DNA of 64,000 nucleotides. Source: an uncultured Acidobacteriia bacterium. GTDB lineage: Bacteria > Acidobacteriota > Terriglobia > Bryobacterales > Bryobacteraceae. The stretch covers positions 1 to 64,000 of the forward strand of contig CAIUOG010000093.1 of the NCBI GenBank assembly GCA_903900705.1, in the 5' to 3' direction. Below are positions 9,757 through 19,997 of this stretch, piece by piece; position 1 is the stretch's first letter, and every line of letters starts with the position of its first letter. Made by a program: the position numbers and the translations under genes. Below the pieces are notes generated by a model. That model was not told the origin of the DNA. It was given only the letters and a program-made list of their open reading frames with translations, and searched no databases.

Positions 9757-12700
9757 ATGACCAAAAGCTTTCTGCGAAACTTGGGGGTGGCGGCGGCGAT
9801 TGCACTGCTCGCACTCACCCTGGTTCCCCGGCAAGGCCTCGCCCAGCTTACCAGCGGCGACCTTACGGGTTTGATTACAGACGCCACCGGGGCCGCTGTT
9901 CCGAATGCGACCGTTGACGCCACGAATATCGCCACGGGCGTGAAGTACACGCAGCCCTCCAATGGCACGGGCGAATATCGCTTTTCCAACCTGCCCATCG
10001 GTTCGTATGACATCAGTGCCACCGCAAAGGGATTTGGCACCACCAACGTGAAAGCCATCCCGATTTCACTCAACCGCATTACGAATCAGAACCTCACGCT
10101 TCAGGTCGGCGCCGCGGTCAGCACCGTGGAAGTCACCGAAGCTGTGCAGTCGATCGACACGAGTTCCGCCCAGATCACCAATTCCTTCGACACGAAGATG
10201 ACTGCCGATCTGCCGAACTCGAGCACGGGTTCCGGCGTTCTGAATCTCTCGCTCCTCTCGGCCGGTGTTGCGACATCGGGCGGCGTGGGCGTAGGCTCCG
10301 GCCCGTCAGTTGGCGGCCAGCGTCCCCGCAACAACAACTTCACGGTGGAAGGCGTCGATAACAACAGCAAGTCCGTCACAGGTCCGCTGGTTTTCGTCCC
10401 CAACGACTCCGTCCAGGAATTCACTGTGCTCCAGAACCAGTTCCAGGCGGAATATGGCCACTCCTCTGGCGGCCAGTTCAACACCGCGATTCGTTCCGGC
10501 ACGAACGAGTTCCACGGCGTCGCCTATGACTACCTGCAAAACCGGAACCTGAACGCCATCGACCAGCTGTTCCAGAATCAGGGCGTGACCAAGAACCCCC
10601 GCTATGATCAGAACCGTCTCGGTTTTGGAATTGGTGGCCCGATTAAGAAGAACAAGCTGTTCTTCTTCGCCAACTACGAATACAATCCCATTGGTCGCGT
10701 CGGCACCTCTGGCGGCGTGACGGCACCGACCGCCGCGGGTCTCTCGACCCTCGCCGCGCTGCCGGGCATCAGTTCCACCAACCTGAAGATCGTTCAGCAG
10801 TACCTGCCCACGGCAGCCACGAACGACCAAGGCACCGACGACTTCACCATCGGCGGCAAGGCCTATCACATTCCGATCGGAACCGTAAATATCAACGCTC
10901 CGAACTATCAGAACAATCACTACATCGTCAGCTCGGTCGACTACAACCTGTCTGACAAAGACCAGCTGCGCGGCCGCTTCATTATGAACAAGAGCGACGG
11001 CGTCGATAACGCCGCTCAGTTTCCGGCCTTCTTCCTGACGCTGCCCACCCGCAACTACCTGGCAACCCTCTCGGAGTATCACAACTTCACCCCGTCGATC
11101 ACCAACGAGTTCCGTTTCGGCTACAACCGCTACAACAACACCACGCCGGCCGGTAACTTCCAGTTCGCGGGCCTCGATTCGTTCCCGAACATCACCTTCG
11201 ACGAACTCGGCGTTCAGCTGGGTCCCGACGGCAATGCGCCGCAGTTTACCATTCAGAACCTCTATCAGTTCAACGATAACGTGACCTGGATCAAGGGTCG
11301 CCATACCTTCAAGTTCGGCTTCGACGGTCGCAAGCAGATCTCTCCCCAGAGCTTCACGCAGCGTGGCCGCGGCGATTACGAATACAGCAGCATCGCCGGC
11401 TTCCTGCTCGACCTGCTGCCGGACGATCTCGCCCAGCGCACCACCGGCGCCTATGTTTATTACGGTGACCAGATCGCTACCTATGGTTTCGCGAGCGACA
11501 CCTGGAAGGCCACCCGCAACCTGACCGTCGATCTCGGCGTGCGTTATGAATACACGACGATTCCGTACGGCGAACGGCAGCAAAAGGTGAACAGCCTCGC
11601 CAGCGTGCCGGGCCTGATCTCCTTCAACGAACCCAAGCCCCAGAAAACGGCTTGGGCTCCGCGTATCGGCCTCGCCTACTCGCCTGGTACCGACGGCAAC
11701 ACGTCCATCCGCGCCGGTTTCGGCATGGCTTATGATGTGCTGTTTGACAACCTCGGCATTCTGTCTTCGCCACCCCAGTTCCAGCAGACGGTCGATCTGA
11801 CCTGTGGACAGGCCGATCCGTTTACCTGCACCAAGGGCTTTCTCGCCAACGGTGGCATCAAGCCGAACGCCAGCGCCGGAACCCTGAGCGCAGCTGATGC
11901 CAAGGCCCTCACCGGCGGTTACGTGCCCGATCAGAAACTGCCCTACTCCATCAGCTGGAACCTCGGCGTGCAGCATGTGTTTGCCAAGGACTACACAATT
12001 GAAGTCCGTTACGTAGGTACTCGCGGCATTCACCTCCCGGCCCAGATTCGTCTGAACCAGCAGGCAATCGTGCAGCAGGGCAACTCTCTGCCACTCTACC
12101 TGAGCAACCCAGGTCAGGCGACGCTGGACTCGCTGAAAATCACACAGTCGCAGTTAGTGAGTCAGTACTCGGCAACCGCCACCAGCACAGACGCCGGCGG
12201 CATCCTGCCCGCTTACTACAAGGCAGGTTTCCAGAGCCCGATCGTGGGCTTCATGCCGTGGGGCAATTCGTCCTACAACGGCCTGAGCGTCCAGATGGAT
12301 CGCCGCTTCAGCAACGGCCTGCAGTTCCGCTCCGCCTACACCTGGAGCCATGGCATTGACGACACAACGGCCGAAGTTTTCTCGACCATCCTGTCGCCCC
12401 GTCGTGTGCAGGACTTCGGCAACCTCTCGGCGGAAAAGGCCTCCTCGGCGCTCGATCATCGTCAGCGCTTCACGACGGCCCTTTACTATGACCTGCCCTT
12501 CTTCAAAAAGAGCAACACCATCGTGAAGAATGTGGTTGGCAACGGGCTGATTGCTCCCATCTACACCGACCCGAGCCCGGAATACTACACCGTGCAGAGC
12601 GGCGTGGATTCCAACCTGAACGGTGACTCCGCTCCGGACCGCTCCATCGTCAATCCGAATGGCATCGTGGGAACCAGCTCCACCTCCACCGCCCTCAAGA

Positions 12701-13074
12701 ACAGCGCCGGACAGATTGTGGCTTACGTGGCCACCAATCCGAACGCCCAGTACATTCAGGCGGGCAAGGGCGTGCTGCCCAACGCCAGCCGGAACACTCT
12801 CGCCGGCCGGCCGATCGACAACGTCGATCTCTCGCTCATCAAGCGGATCTCCATCACCGAACGCTTCAAGTTCGAATTCCAGGCGCAGATGCTCAACGCG
12901 TTTAACCACGCGCAGTTCATCGCCGGGAGTCTGAACGACGTGGCGCCGGTCAGCTACACCAGCTCCGCGGTTCGCAACCTGCTCATCACGGGTGCGGCAA
13001 ACTTCAATAAGCCGGAGGCGGTCCTCTCCAGCAACCCGAGGAGCATCCAGCTGACGGCTAAGTTCCGCTTCTAG
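9757..13074 (+). CDS. TonB-dependent receptor with N-terminal carboxypeptidase-regulatory-like domain (Oar-like)
   Basis: Signal peptide, LTGLITDATGAAVPNATVDATN...GEYRFSNLPIGSYDISATAKGF, RNNNFTVEGVDNN plug, beta-barrel ending KFRF. Confidence 0.93.
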   Translation: MTKSFLRNLGVAAAIALLALTLVPRQGLAQLTSGDLTGLITDATGAAVPNATVDATNIATGVKYTQPSNGTGEYRFSNLPIGSYDISATAKGFGTTNVKAIPISLNRITNQNLTLQVGAAVSTVEVTEAVQSIDTSSAQITNSFDTKMTADLPNSSTGSGVLNLSLLSAGVATSGGVGVGSGPSVGGQRPRNNNFTVEGVDNNSKSVTGPLVFVPNDSVQEFTVLQNQFQAEYGHSSGGQFNTAIRSGTNEFHGVAYDYLQNRNLNAIDQLFQNQGVTKNPRYDQNRLGFGIGGPIKKNKLFFFANYEYNPIGRVGTSGGVTAPTAAGLSTLAALPGISSTNLKIVQQYLPTAATNDQGTDDFTIGGKAYHIPIGTVNINAPNYQNNHYIVSSVDYNLSDKDQLRGRFIMNKSDGVDNAAQFPAFFLTLPTRNYLATLSEYHNFTPSITNEFRFGYNRYNNTTPAGNFQFAGLDSFPNITFDELGVQLGPDGNAPQFTIQNLYQFNDNVTWIKGRHTFKFGFDGRKQISPQSFTQRGRGDYEYSSIAGFLLDLLPDDLAQRTTGAYVYYGDQIATYGFASDTWKATRNLTVDLGVRYEYTTIPYGERQQKVNSLASVPGLISFNEPKPQKTAWAPRIGLAYSPGTDGNTSIRAGFGMAYDVLFDNLGILSSPPQFQQTVDLTCGQADPFTCTKGFLANGGIKPNASAGTLSAADAKALTGGYVPDQKLPYSISWNLGVQHVFAKDYTIEVRYVGTRGIHLPAQIRLNQQAIVQQGNSLPLYLSNPGQATLDSLKITQSQLVSQYSATATSTDAGGILPAYYKAGFQSPIVGFMPWGNSSYNGLSVQMDRRFSNGLQFRSAYTWSHGIDDTTAEVFSTILSPRRVQDFGNLSAEKASSALDHRQRFTTALYYDLPFFKKSNTIVKNVVGNGLIAPIYTDPSPEYYTVQSGVDSNLNGDSAPDRSIVNPNGIVGTSSTSTALKNSAGQIVAYVATNPNAQYIQAGKGVLPNASRNTLAGRPIDNVDLSLIKRISITERFKFEFQAQMLNAFNHAQFIAGSLNDVAPVSYTSSAVRNLLITGAANFNKPEAVLSSNPRSIQLTAKFRF

Positions 13075-13113
13075 GAACGGGCTTTCGCCGGTCTCAACAA
13101 CCGGAACCCAAAG

Positions 13114-13155
13114 GGCGGGTTCCACGGCTTCCACCGTGGGACCCGCCTTTTTTTA
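13114..13155 (+). terminator. rho-independent terminator of the TonB receptor gene
   Basis: GGCGGGTTCCACGG-cttcca-CCGTGGGACCCGCC followed by a T-run; one G:U pair. Confidence 0.9.
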
Positions 13156-13179
13156 TCCCGTTATACTGGAACCATCCCC

Positions 13180-15288
13180 ATGCCGAAACGACTGCTGAAC
13201 GGCTTAGCGGCATTCCTCCTCATCGCCTCCGTGACCCTGGTCATCTGGCAGGAGAATTTCGACTTCGGCACTTTCCGCCCGGGCGACCCCGAACAGACCT
13301 TCCTCTTCTTCGGCCTGTCCCTGCTCATCTTCCTGCTCATGGTGACGCTCGGCTTCATGCTGGTGCGCATCATGTTCAAGCTGTGGGTGGAACGGCGGGG
13401 AGACCGGTTCGGCTCCCGCATCCGCGCCAAACTCGTCGCCGGCGCGCTCGCCCTGAGCCTGATGCCCGTCTTCTTCATGGTGCTTTTCAACTACTACGTG
13501 ATGAACCGGACCCTGGCCCGCTGGTTCACCGGGCCCACCGAACACGTGGTGGCCGACTTCCAGCACATGACGATGGTGCTGGAGCAACAGACCAAAGGCA
13601 AGGCACTGGCCGAGGCGCAGCTCATCGCCGCACTACCCGAAACTCTCTCTCAGATTGAACAGGCTTCGGGCGACTCGGCCTGGCTGGAAACCTTCTGCCG
13701 TCAGCGAGGCATCAGCGCCGCCCGCATTCTGCCGGTCGATTCCATGCGCCCCGTCGGCAGCTTCGGTCGCTTCGCCTCCCGCGCCGAACACCCGCTCGAT
13801 TCCCAGGCCGTCACGGCGATGGCGCCGGTCATGAAATGGGGCGGCGCCATCGGCTCCGTGGTGGTCTCCGAGGCCATCCCGCTCGATTTCGAAAAACAGC
13901 TGAAAGACATCCGCGCCGATGCGCGCCTGTTCCAACAGCTCAGCGAAGGCCAGAAACAGCTGCGGACCAATCTGCTGCTGGTGTTGGGCCTGATCGCCAT
14001 GTTCATTCTTTTCGTGGCCGGGTGGCTCGCGCAACTGCTCGCGCGGCAGATCAGCGGCCCCATCTCCGCTCTGGTTCGCGCCGCCGAAGAGGTGAGCCGC
14101 GGCAATCTGGCCTACCGGGTGAACATGCGGGCCATGGACGAACTCGCGCAGCTGGTGGGTGGTTTCAACCGCATGACCGCCGATCTGGAGGCCAACCGCG
14201 CCGAACTGGAAGCGCGCCGCCGCTTCACCGAAGCCATTCTCGAAAGCATCCCCACCGGCATCATCTCGCTCGATTCCGCCGGGGCCGTGCGCCGCGTCAA
14301 TAAAGCGCTCGACGAGATGCTCTTCGAATCGAACGCCCGCGCCGCCAGCCAGCTGGACGATCTGTTTTCAAAAGAGGACGCCACCGAGATTCGCTACCTG
14401 ATGAACCGCGCCGGCCGCACGGGTCTCGCGGCACAGCAGCTTGACGTCAGAACCGAGTCGAAAACCCTGCATCTCGCCGTCACCGTGGCGGCCGTTGAGC
14501 GGGGCCGGAATGCCGGCTTCGTGGTGGTGATTGAAGACACCAGCGATCTGCTGCGCGCGCAGAAGGCGGCGGCCTGGAGTGAGGTCGCGCGCCGCGTGGC
14601 GCATGAGATCCGGAATCCGCTCACTCCGATCACGCTTTCCGCGGAACGCATTCTGCGACAGCTCCGGCGCGTCAGTCTGCCGCCCGATGTCGAGCATCTT
14701 CTCAACGAGTGCGCCGGCACCATCCTCGAGGAAACCGCTTCCGTGAAGCGGCTGGTAGACGAGTTCTCGCAGTTTTCCAGACTCCCGGCGGCGCGTCCCG
14801 TTGTGTCAGACCTCAACGAAGTGGTTTCCACCGGTATTTCCGTTTTCGAGGGGCGGCTCGAAGGCATTGAGCTGGAACTCGATCTCGCGCCGGGCCTGCC
14901 GCTCGTCTCCGTGGACCCGGAACAGTTCAAGCGCGTGGTGGTGAACCTGATCGACAACGCCGCCGAAGCCATGCAGGATGCACCGGTCAAAACGCTGCAT
15001 GTGATCACACGCCAGGGCGAGGCGGAGACCGTGGAACTCGAAGTGGCCGATTCCGGCTGCGGCATCACGGCCGAACAAAAAGAGAAGCTTTTTCTCCCCT
15101 ATTTCTCGACAAAAGACCGGGGCACGGGTCTGGGGCTGGCTATCGTCAGCCATATTCTTGCCGAGCATGACGCCCGGATCCGGGTGGAAGACAATAAGCC
15201 CTGTGGGGCGCGATTCACGGTGGAATTGCCCGCCGTTGTTTCGGATGAATCAAAGCCTGTGCAGGCCCCCGTTACACTGAATGCATAA
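13180..15288 (+). CDS. sensor histidine kinase, NtrY-like (TM, HAMP, PAS, HisKA, HATPase)
   Basis: HAMP region after second TM; EVARRVAHEIRNPLTPITLSAERI; NLIDNAAEAM; STKDRGTGLGLAIV. Confidence 0.93.
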   Translation: MPKRLLNGLAAFLLIASVTLVIWQENFDFGTFRPGDPEQTFLFFGLSLLIFLLMVTLGFMLVRIMFKLWVERRGDRFGSRIRAKLVAGALALSLMPVFFMVLFNYYVMNRTLARWFTGPTEHVVADFQHMTMVLEQQTKGKALAEAQLIAALPETLSQIEQASGDSAWLETFCRQRGISAARILPVDSMRPVGSFGRFASRAEHPLDSQAVTAMAPVMKWGGAIGSVVVSEAIPLDFEKQLKDIRADARLFQQLSEGQKQLRTNLLLVLGLIAMFILFVAGWLAQLLARQISGPISALVRAAEEVSRGNLAYRVNMRAMDELAQLVGGFNRMTADLEANRAELEARRRFTEAILESIPTGIISLDSAGAVRRVNKALDEMLFESNARAASQLDDLFSKEDATEIRYLMNRAGRTGLAAQQLDVRTESKTLHLAVTVAAVERGRNAGFVVVIEDTSDLLRAQKAAAWSEVARRVAHEIRNPLTPITLSAERILRQLRRVSLPPDVEHLLNECAGTILEETASVKRLVDEFSQFSRLPAARPVVSDLNEVVSTGISVFEGRLEGIELELDLAPGLPLVSVDPEQFKRVVVNLIDNAAEAMQDAPVKTLHVITRQGEAETVELEVADSGCGITAEQKEKLFLPYFSTKDRGTGLGLAIVSHILAEHDARIRVEDNKPCGARFTVELPAVVSDESKPVQAPVTLNA

Positions 15289-15309
15289 GTTGCTTCGCCG
15301 GAAAATACG

Positions 15310-16671
15310 ATGTCTCCACGCATTCTGATCGTCGACGATGAGCCCGGCATTCGCCAGTCCCTCAGCGGAGTGCTGCGCGACGAAGGGTATTCACCCGATG
15401 TGGCGGAGAGCGGCGAGGCCTGCCTCGAAGCCCTGGCGGCGACACCGTATGACGTTCTGCTGCTGGATATCTGGCTGCCGGGCATCGACGGCCTGGAAAC
15501 CCTGAACCAGATTCAATCCATTCCCGCGGCGGACCGCCCCATCGTGGTGATGATCTCCGGCCATGGCACAATCGAGACCGCCGTGAAGGCCACCAAGCTG
15601 GGGGCTTACGACTTCCTCGAAAAGCCGCTCTCGATTGAGCGCGTGCTGGTGGTTCTCAAGAATGCCGTGGAGCACCGCCGGCTGCGGCTGCAGAACGAAC
15701 AACTGCGCGAGTCCGCGAGTACGCCGTCCAACATTGTGGGCGATAGCGTCCCCATGAAGGCGCTGCGCCAGCAGCTGGGGCTGATGGCCAGTACGAATGG
15801 CCGTGTGCTGATCTTCGGCGAAAGCGGCACCGGCAAGGAACTGGTGGCGCACGCGCTGCATGCCATGAGCACGCGTTCGGCGAACCCGTTTGTGGAAGTG
15901 AACTGCGCGGCCATCCCGGAAGACATGATCGAAAGTGAGCTGTTCGGCCATATGAAGGGCAGCTTTACGGTCGCGCATGAGCGGAAAATCGGGAAATTTC
16001 AGAAGGCGGACGGCGGCACTTTGTTCCTCGACGAAGTGGGCGATATGAGTCTGCGCACGCAGGCGAAGGTTCTAAGGTCACTCGAAGAGCAGCGTTTTGA
16101 ACCGGTGGGCGCTCACGAATCGATTCAGGTGGATGTGAGGGTGGTGGCGGCCACCAACAAGAATCTCGAAGAGGAGATTGAAAAAGGCAACTTCCGCGAG
16201 GACCTTTTCTATCGCCTGAACGTGATTCCCTTCCATGTTCCGCCACTACGGGAACGCAGGGAAGATATCCCTACGCTCGCCGTGTATTTCATGGACGAAT
16301 TCGCGCGGTCCTACGGGCGCAAGCCCAAAGAACTCACGCCGCAGGCCATTGAACTGCTGCAGGAGTATCACTGGCCCGGCAATGTGCGGGAACTGCGGAA
16401 TCTGATTGAGCGCATTGTGATTCTGCACCAGCAAAGCAGAATTGACGCGCGCCACATTCCCTTGCAACTCACGCGCCGCCCCTCCGCCGACCGCGCGCCG
16501 GAACGCTACGGCAGTCTGCAGGACGTGCGGGAAGCCGCTGAACGCGACTACATCCAGAAGAAGCTCGAAGAGGCGAACGGAAACGTCACGCGGACCGCCG
16601 AACTGCTGGGGCTGGAACGAAGCAATTTATACCGGAAGATGCGGGCACTGGGGATCGCGCCGCGGGAGTGA
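15310..16671 (+). CDS. sigma-54-dependent response regulator, NtrC/NtrX-like
   Basis: REC ILIVDDEPGIRQSL; FGESGTGKELVAHALH; ESELFGHMKGSFTVA; Fis-type HTH at C-terminus. Confidence 0.95.
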   Translation: MSPRILIVDDEPGIRQSLSGVLRDEGYSPDVAESGEACLEALAATPYDVLLLDIWLPGIDGLETLNQIQSIPAADRPIVVMISGHGTIETAVKATKLGAYDFLEKPLSIERVLVVLKNAVEHRRLRLQNEQLRESASTPSNIVGDSVPMKALRQQLGLMASTNGRVLIFGESGTGKELVAHALHAMSTRSANPFVEVNCAAIPEDMIESELFGHMKGSFTVAHERKIGKFQKADGGTLFLDEVGDMSLRTQAKVLRSLEEQRFEPVGAHESIQVDVRVVAATNKNLEEEIEKGNFREDLFYRLNVIPFHVPPLRERREDIPTLAVYFMDEFARSYGRKPKELTPQAIELLQEYHWPGNVRELRNLIERIVILHQQSRIDARHIPLQLTRRPSADRAPERYGSLQDVREAAERDYIQKKLEEANGNVTRTAELLGLERSNLYRKMRALGIAPRE

Positions 16672-16673
16672 AA

Positions 16674-17351
16674 TCAGGCGCCTTCGTGCAGGTTGTGATG
16701 AATGGCGTAAAGCGCCAGTTCCAGACGGTCGGAAACGCCCAGCTTGTCGAAGATGTTGTGCAGGTGGTTTTTCACCGTCTGCTCACTGATAAACATCCTC
16801 TCCGCCATTTCTTTATTCTTGAAGCCCTGCGCAACGAGAACCACGATTTCCCGCTCGCGCGTGCTGAGCGCTGAACTCTGGTCGCGAACACCCAGGCGCG
16901 ACGAAGCTCCGTTATTGCCGCCGCCCTTTTTCGCCAGACGCCGGATGACTTCCGCAGTGGTCAGACGGTCCAGCCAGAACTCACCCGCGTGCACTTTGCG
17001 GATGCTCTTCAGCAGCAGTTCCGTCGAGATCTGCTTCGGCACAATGCCGCAGCAGCCCTGTTTCACGGCTTCCACAAAATCGTCTTTCGCGTCTTCGGAA
17101 ATCAGCATAATCACGCGGGTGGCGAGCTTGCCTTCCTGAATCGCGTGAAAGACTTTCTGACTATTCGGGGAACTGGCCTGCCAACCCAGCAGGACAATAT
17201 CCGGCCGGCCTTTTCGAATTTGCTCTACAGCGGTAGCAGCGGAATCGGCGGCTGACAGTACCTGAAAGTCCGGCTGGGCGTCCAAAAGGTTAGACAGTCC
17301 ATCCCGGAAGAGACTATTGTCGTCGACGATTACGATGCGAATGTTAGCCAC
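16674..17351 (-). CDS. LuxR/NarL-family response regulator
   Basis: RIVIVDDNSLFRDGL receiver; LSTREREIVVLVAQGFKNKEMAERMFISEQTVKNHLHNIFDKLGV HTH. Confidence 0.94.
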   Translation of the reverse strand: MANIRIVIVDDNSLFRDGLSNLLDAQPDFQVLSAADSAATAVEQIRKGRPDIVLLGWQASSPNSQKVFHAIQEGKLATRVIMLISEDAKDDFVEAVKQGCCGIVPKQISTELLLKSIRKVHAGEFWLDRLTTAEVIRRLAKKGGGNNGASSRLGVRDQSSALSTREREIVVLVAQGFKNKEMAERMFISEQTVKNHLHNIFDKLGVSDRLELALYAIHHNLHEGA

Positions 17352-17479
17352 AATGCGGTCAGCTTAAACGGCCCAAACAATTCCAAGTAAAACACTTATT
17401 CTTACGGAAGGCCGCTTCTACCCAAGTCTAGGGTTCTAGTACTTTAGTTGTCAAGGTACGGAATAGCCAAATTTACCTT

Positions 17480-17493
17480 CAATTTACAAATTG
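17480..17493. promoter_or_regulatory. inverted repeat CAATTT-AC-AAATTG upstream of TrmB-family gene
   Basis: Perfect 6-bp arms, 2-bp spacer, about 55 bp before the start codon. Confidence 0.35.
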
Positions 17494-17547
17494 TGCGTTT
17501 TCCCTTGCATCCGGCATACCGGCATCGGATAGAGTTGAAAAGGCAAA

Positions 17548-18372
17548 ATGACCAAGGACCCTGCGGAGATCGAATACCAGCGCTTTTGGCGCGGACTGCA
17601 ACAACTGGGGCTGAACGCTTATGAGGCGCGTTCCTATCTGGTGCTGCTGGGCCATTCGCGTTTCAAGGCTCTGGAACTGGCGCCGCGCGCGCATGTGCCA
17701 CGACAGAAAATATATGAAGTTCTGGACAGTCTGGTGGAGAAGGGTTTCGCGCAGATGGTGCAGGACCGGACAAAGTTGTTTTCGGCGGTCGGACCAAATC
17801 TCGCCATCCCCGCCTATCTCGCCCGCAAGCGCCAGTTAATGGAACATGAACTGACCGACCAGGCACGGTCCGCCAGTAATCTGATGGAAGATCTGAGCGG
17901 TCTCTACTCCGAGGGTAAAGGCGGCCGGGGAACACTGGATTTTCTTCGCATCGTCTCCGAACCCACGCAAACCGCCGCGGAATATCGCCGGATGTTGGGC
18001 GAGGTAAAGCAGGAATATCTCGAATTCTCGCGCCCGCCTTATGCGGTGGATCTTCTGGATGAAAAACTACTACGGGAGGCTCGACAAAAGGGCGTCTCCT
18101 GCAGACTGCTGATCGAATCCGGGTCGCTCGACGAACCCCACCGGCGTCGCCTGGCCGAGTATGCCGGCGCAGGCGTGGAGATCCGCGAGGCTGAATCGCT
18201 CCCGCTGAAACTGGCCCTTTTTGACGGACTCAGCGGACTGATCGCGCTGCTCGATCCGGTGATCAGCAAGCCTACCTGGACGTCGCTGGTCTTCGACCAT
18301 GCCGGTCTTGGAGAGGCTATGAAGCATCTCTTTGAAGACCGCTGGCAGCGGGCCACCACGTTCACGGAGTAA
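17548..18372 (+). CDS. TrmB-family transcriptional regulator
   Basis: N-terminal wHTH (QQLGLNAYEARSYLVLLGHSRFKALELAPRAHVPRQKIYEVLDSLVEKGFA) and sensor domain. Confidence 0.85.
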   Translation: MTKDPAEIEYQRFWRGLQQLGLNAYEARSYLVLLGHSRFKALELAPRAHVPRQKIYEVLDSLVEKGFAQMVQDRTKLFSAVGPNLAIPAYLARKRQLMEHELTDQARSASNLMEDLSGLYSEGKGGRGTLDFLRIVSEPTQTAAEYRRMLGEVKQEYLEFSRPPYAVDLLDEKLLREARQKGVSCRLLIESGSLDEPHRRRLAEYAGAGVEIREAESLPLKLALFDGLSGLIALLDPVISKPTWTSLVFDHAGLGEAMKHLFEDRWQRATTFTE

Positions 18373-18390
18373 TCCGTTCACGGAGTAATC
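18359..18390. repeat. perfect 16-bp tandem duplication cgttcacggagtaatc x2
   Basis: 18359-18374 and 18375-18390 identical; spans stop codons of convergent genes. Confidence 0.95.
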
Positions 18391-19360
18391 AGCCGGCGAC
18401 TTTGTCGCGGCGTCTCTGCGTCAGAATCTCCCGCACCGCGTAGATCCGGCGGTTCTGAGATTCGAAATAGGTCCGCATGACCAGCTCGCCAATCAGTCCG
18501 GTACTGAACATCATCAGGCCCGCCAGCAGCAGCAGGGAACCGGCGATCATCATGGGCCCGTGCTCGATGAAGATGTCCATTTGCCGCCAGAGCTTCACAA
18601 ACAGGCAGTAGGCCAGCATGGACGACCCGAGCAGCGTTCCCGCCAGACCGAGCGCTCCGAAGAAGTGCATGGGGCGCGTGAAGTACTTCAGCAGAAACCG
18701 GATGGTGAGGATGTCGAACAGCACGCGGAAGGTGCGGCTCAGCCCGTAGTGGGACTCGCCGGAGGCGCGCGGCGTATTCTGAATCGGCACCTCGACGACG
18801 CGGGCGCCGTAGAAACTGGCGAGAGCCGGGATGAACCGGTGCAGCTCGCCATAGAGGTGAACGTCTTTCAGAACTTCCGCCCGGTAGGCTTTGAAGGTGG
18901 TTCCGAAATCCCGCAGGTCAATGCCGGACGCCTTGGACATGAGCCAGTTGGCGATGCGCGACGGAATTTTCCGGGTGATGGCGTTATCGACGCGCTCTTT
19001 CCGCCAGCCACTGGCGATGTCGTAACCTTCATCGATCTTCGCGAGCAGGGCCGGGATGTCTTCCGGCGCATGTTGCAGATCCCCATCCATGGCGATGACG
19101 ACGTCGCCCTGCGCTTCGTGAAAACCGGCCGAGAGGGCCGCGGTCTGGCCGAAGTTCCGGCGCAAACGGATTACCTTGAGGTGCGAATCGGTCTGGACGA
19201 GATTGGCCAGCAACTCGAAGCTGCGGTCGGTGGAAGCGTCGTCAATCAGCAGAATCTCATAGGGCCGATGAATCAGTTGCAGGACAGCCGTGAGGCGGTC
19301 GTACAAAGGCAGAATCGAGTGCTCTTCGTTATGAATGGGGACAACAATCGACAGCATCAC
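18389..19360 (-). CDS. glycosyltransferase family 2 with C-terminal TM helices (DPM1/GtrB/ArnC-like)
   Basis: LSIVVPIHNEE, LLIDDASTDRS, VIAMDGDLQHAPEDIPAL, two TM helices. Confidence 0.92.
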   Translation of the reverse strand: MMLSIVVPIHNEEHSILPLYDRLTAVLQLIHRPYEILLIDDASTDRSFELLANLVQTDSHLKVIRLRRNFGQTAALSAGFHEAQGDVVIAMDGDLQHAPEDIPALLAKIDEGYDIASGWRKERVDNAITRKIPSRIANWLMSKASGIDLRDFGTTFKAYRAEVLKDVHLYGELHRFIPALASFYGARVVEVPIQNTPRASGESHYGLSRTFRVLFDILTIRFLLKYFTRPMHFFGALGLAGTLLGSSMLAYCLFVKLWRQMDIFIEHGPMMIAGSLLLLAGLMMFSTGLIGELVMRTYFESQNRRIYAVREILTQRRRDKVAG

Positions 19361-19441
19361 GTTTTCCTTGTTCTCCTCCGATGCACCGGACCCGCGGCGG
19401 GGTTTCGGTTATCTTCGCTGAAGTTGCTTAAGTTATCTTGA

Positions 19442-19984
19442 ATGGCAGTGGATACCCGCATACCGTTTCGCGCGACAACCGCCGCCGCGCCGTACGAAAA
19501 CATCCGGCCTTTGCCCGTGAGCGTACTGCTGGAGAACGTTCGCAGCCTGTACAACGTGGGGGCGTTCTTCCGGACGGGGGACGCGGCGGGCATCGCCAAG
19601 CTGTTCCTGGCCGGAATCACGGGCTACCCGCCGCAAAACATGATATCCAAGACAGCCCTCGGAGCGGAAGACACCGTTGCTTGGGAGCATACGCGCGAGC
19701 CGGTGGAACTGATCCGGCGGTTGCGCGCCGATGGCCATGAGATCGCGGCCATCGAGACCAGTGTGCACGCGGTGGATCTGTTCGACTGGCAGCCGCGCTT
19801 TCCAGTTTGTGTACTTTTCGGGCATGAGACCGAGGGCGTGACGCCGGAAGTGGGAGCGCTGGCCGACACACACGTGAGAATCCCCATGCTGGGCGTCAAG
19901 CACTCGCTGAATGTGGCAACGGCGGGCGGCGTGGTGCTCTACGAACTGCTGCGGAAGTTCCGGAATCTGCGGACGGGAATCTGA
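19442..19984 (+). CDS. SpoU/TrmH-family RNA methyltransferase
   Basis: LLENVRSLYNVGAFFRTGDAAGI; CVLFGHETEGV; IPMLGVKHSLNVATAGGVVLYE. Confidence 0.93.
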   Translation: MAVDTRIPFRATTAAAPYENIRPLPVSVLLENVRSLYNVGAFFRTGDAAGIAKLFLAGITGYPPQNMISKTALGAEDTVAWEHTREPVELIRRLRADGHEIAAIETSVHAVDLFDWQPRFPVCVLFGHETEGVTPEVGALADTHVRIPMLGVKHSLNVATAGGVVLYELLRKFRNLRTGI

Positions 19985-19997
19985 AAGGATAATCGAC

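Noticed and set aside
10306-12033. 575-aa antisense ORF inside the TonB receptor gene
   Set aside because: GC-rich codon bias shadow; sense frame has clear family motifs
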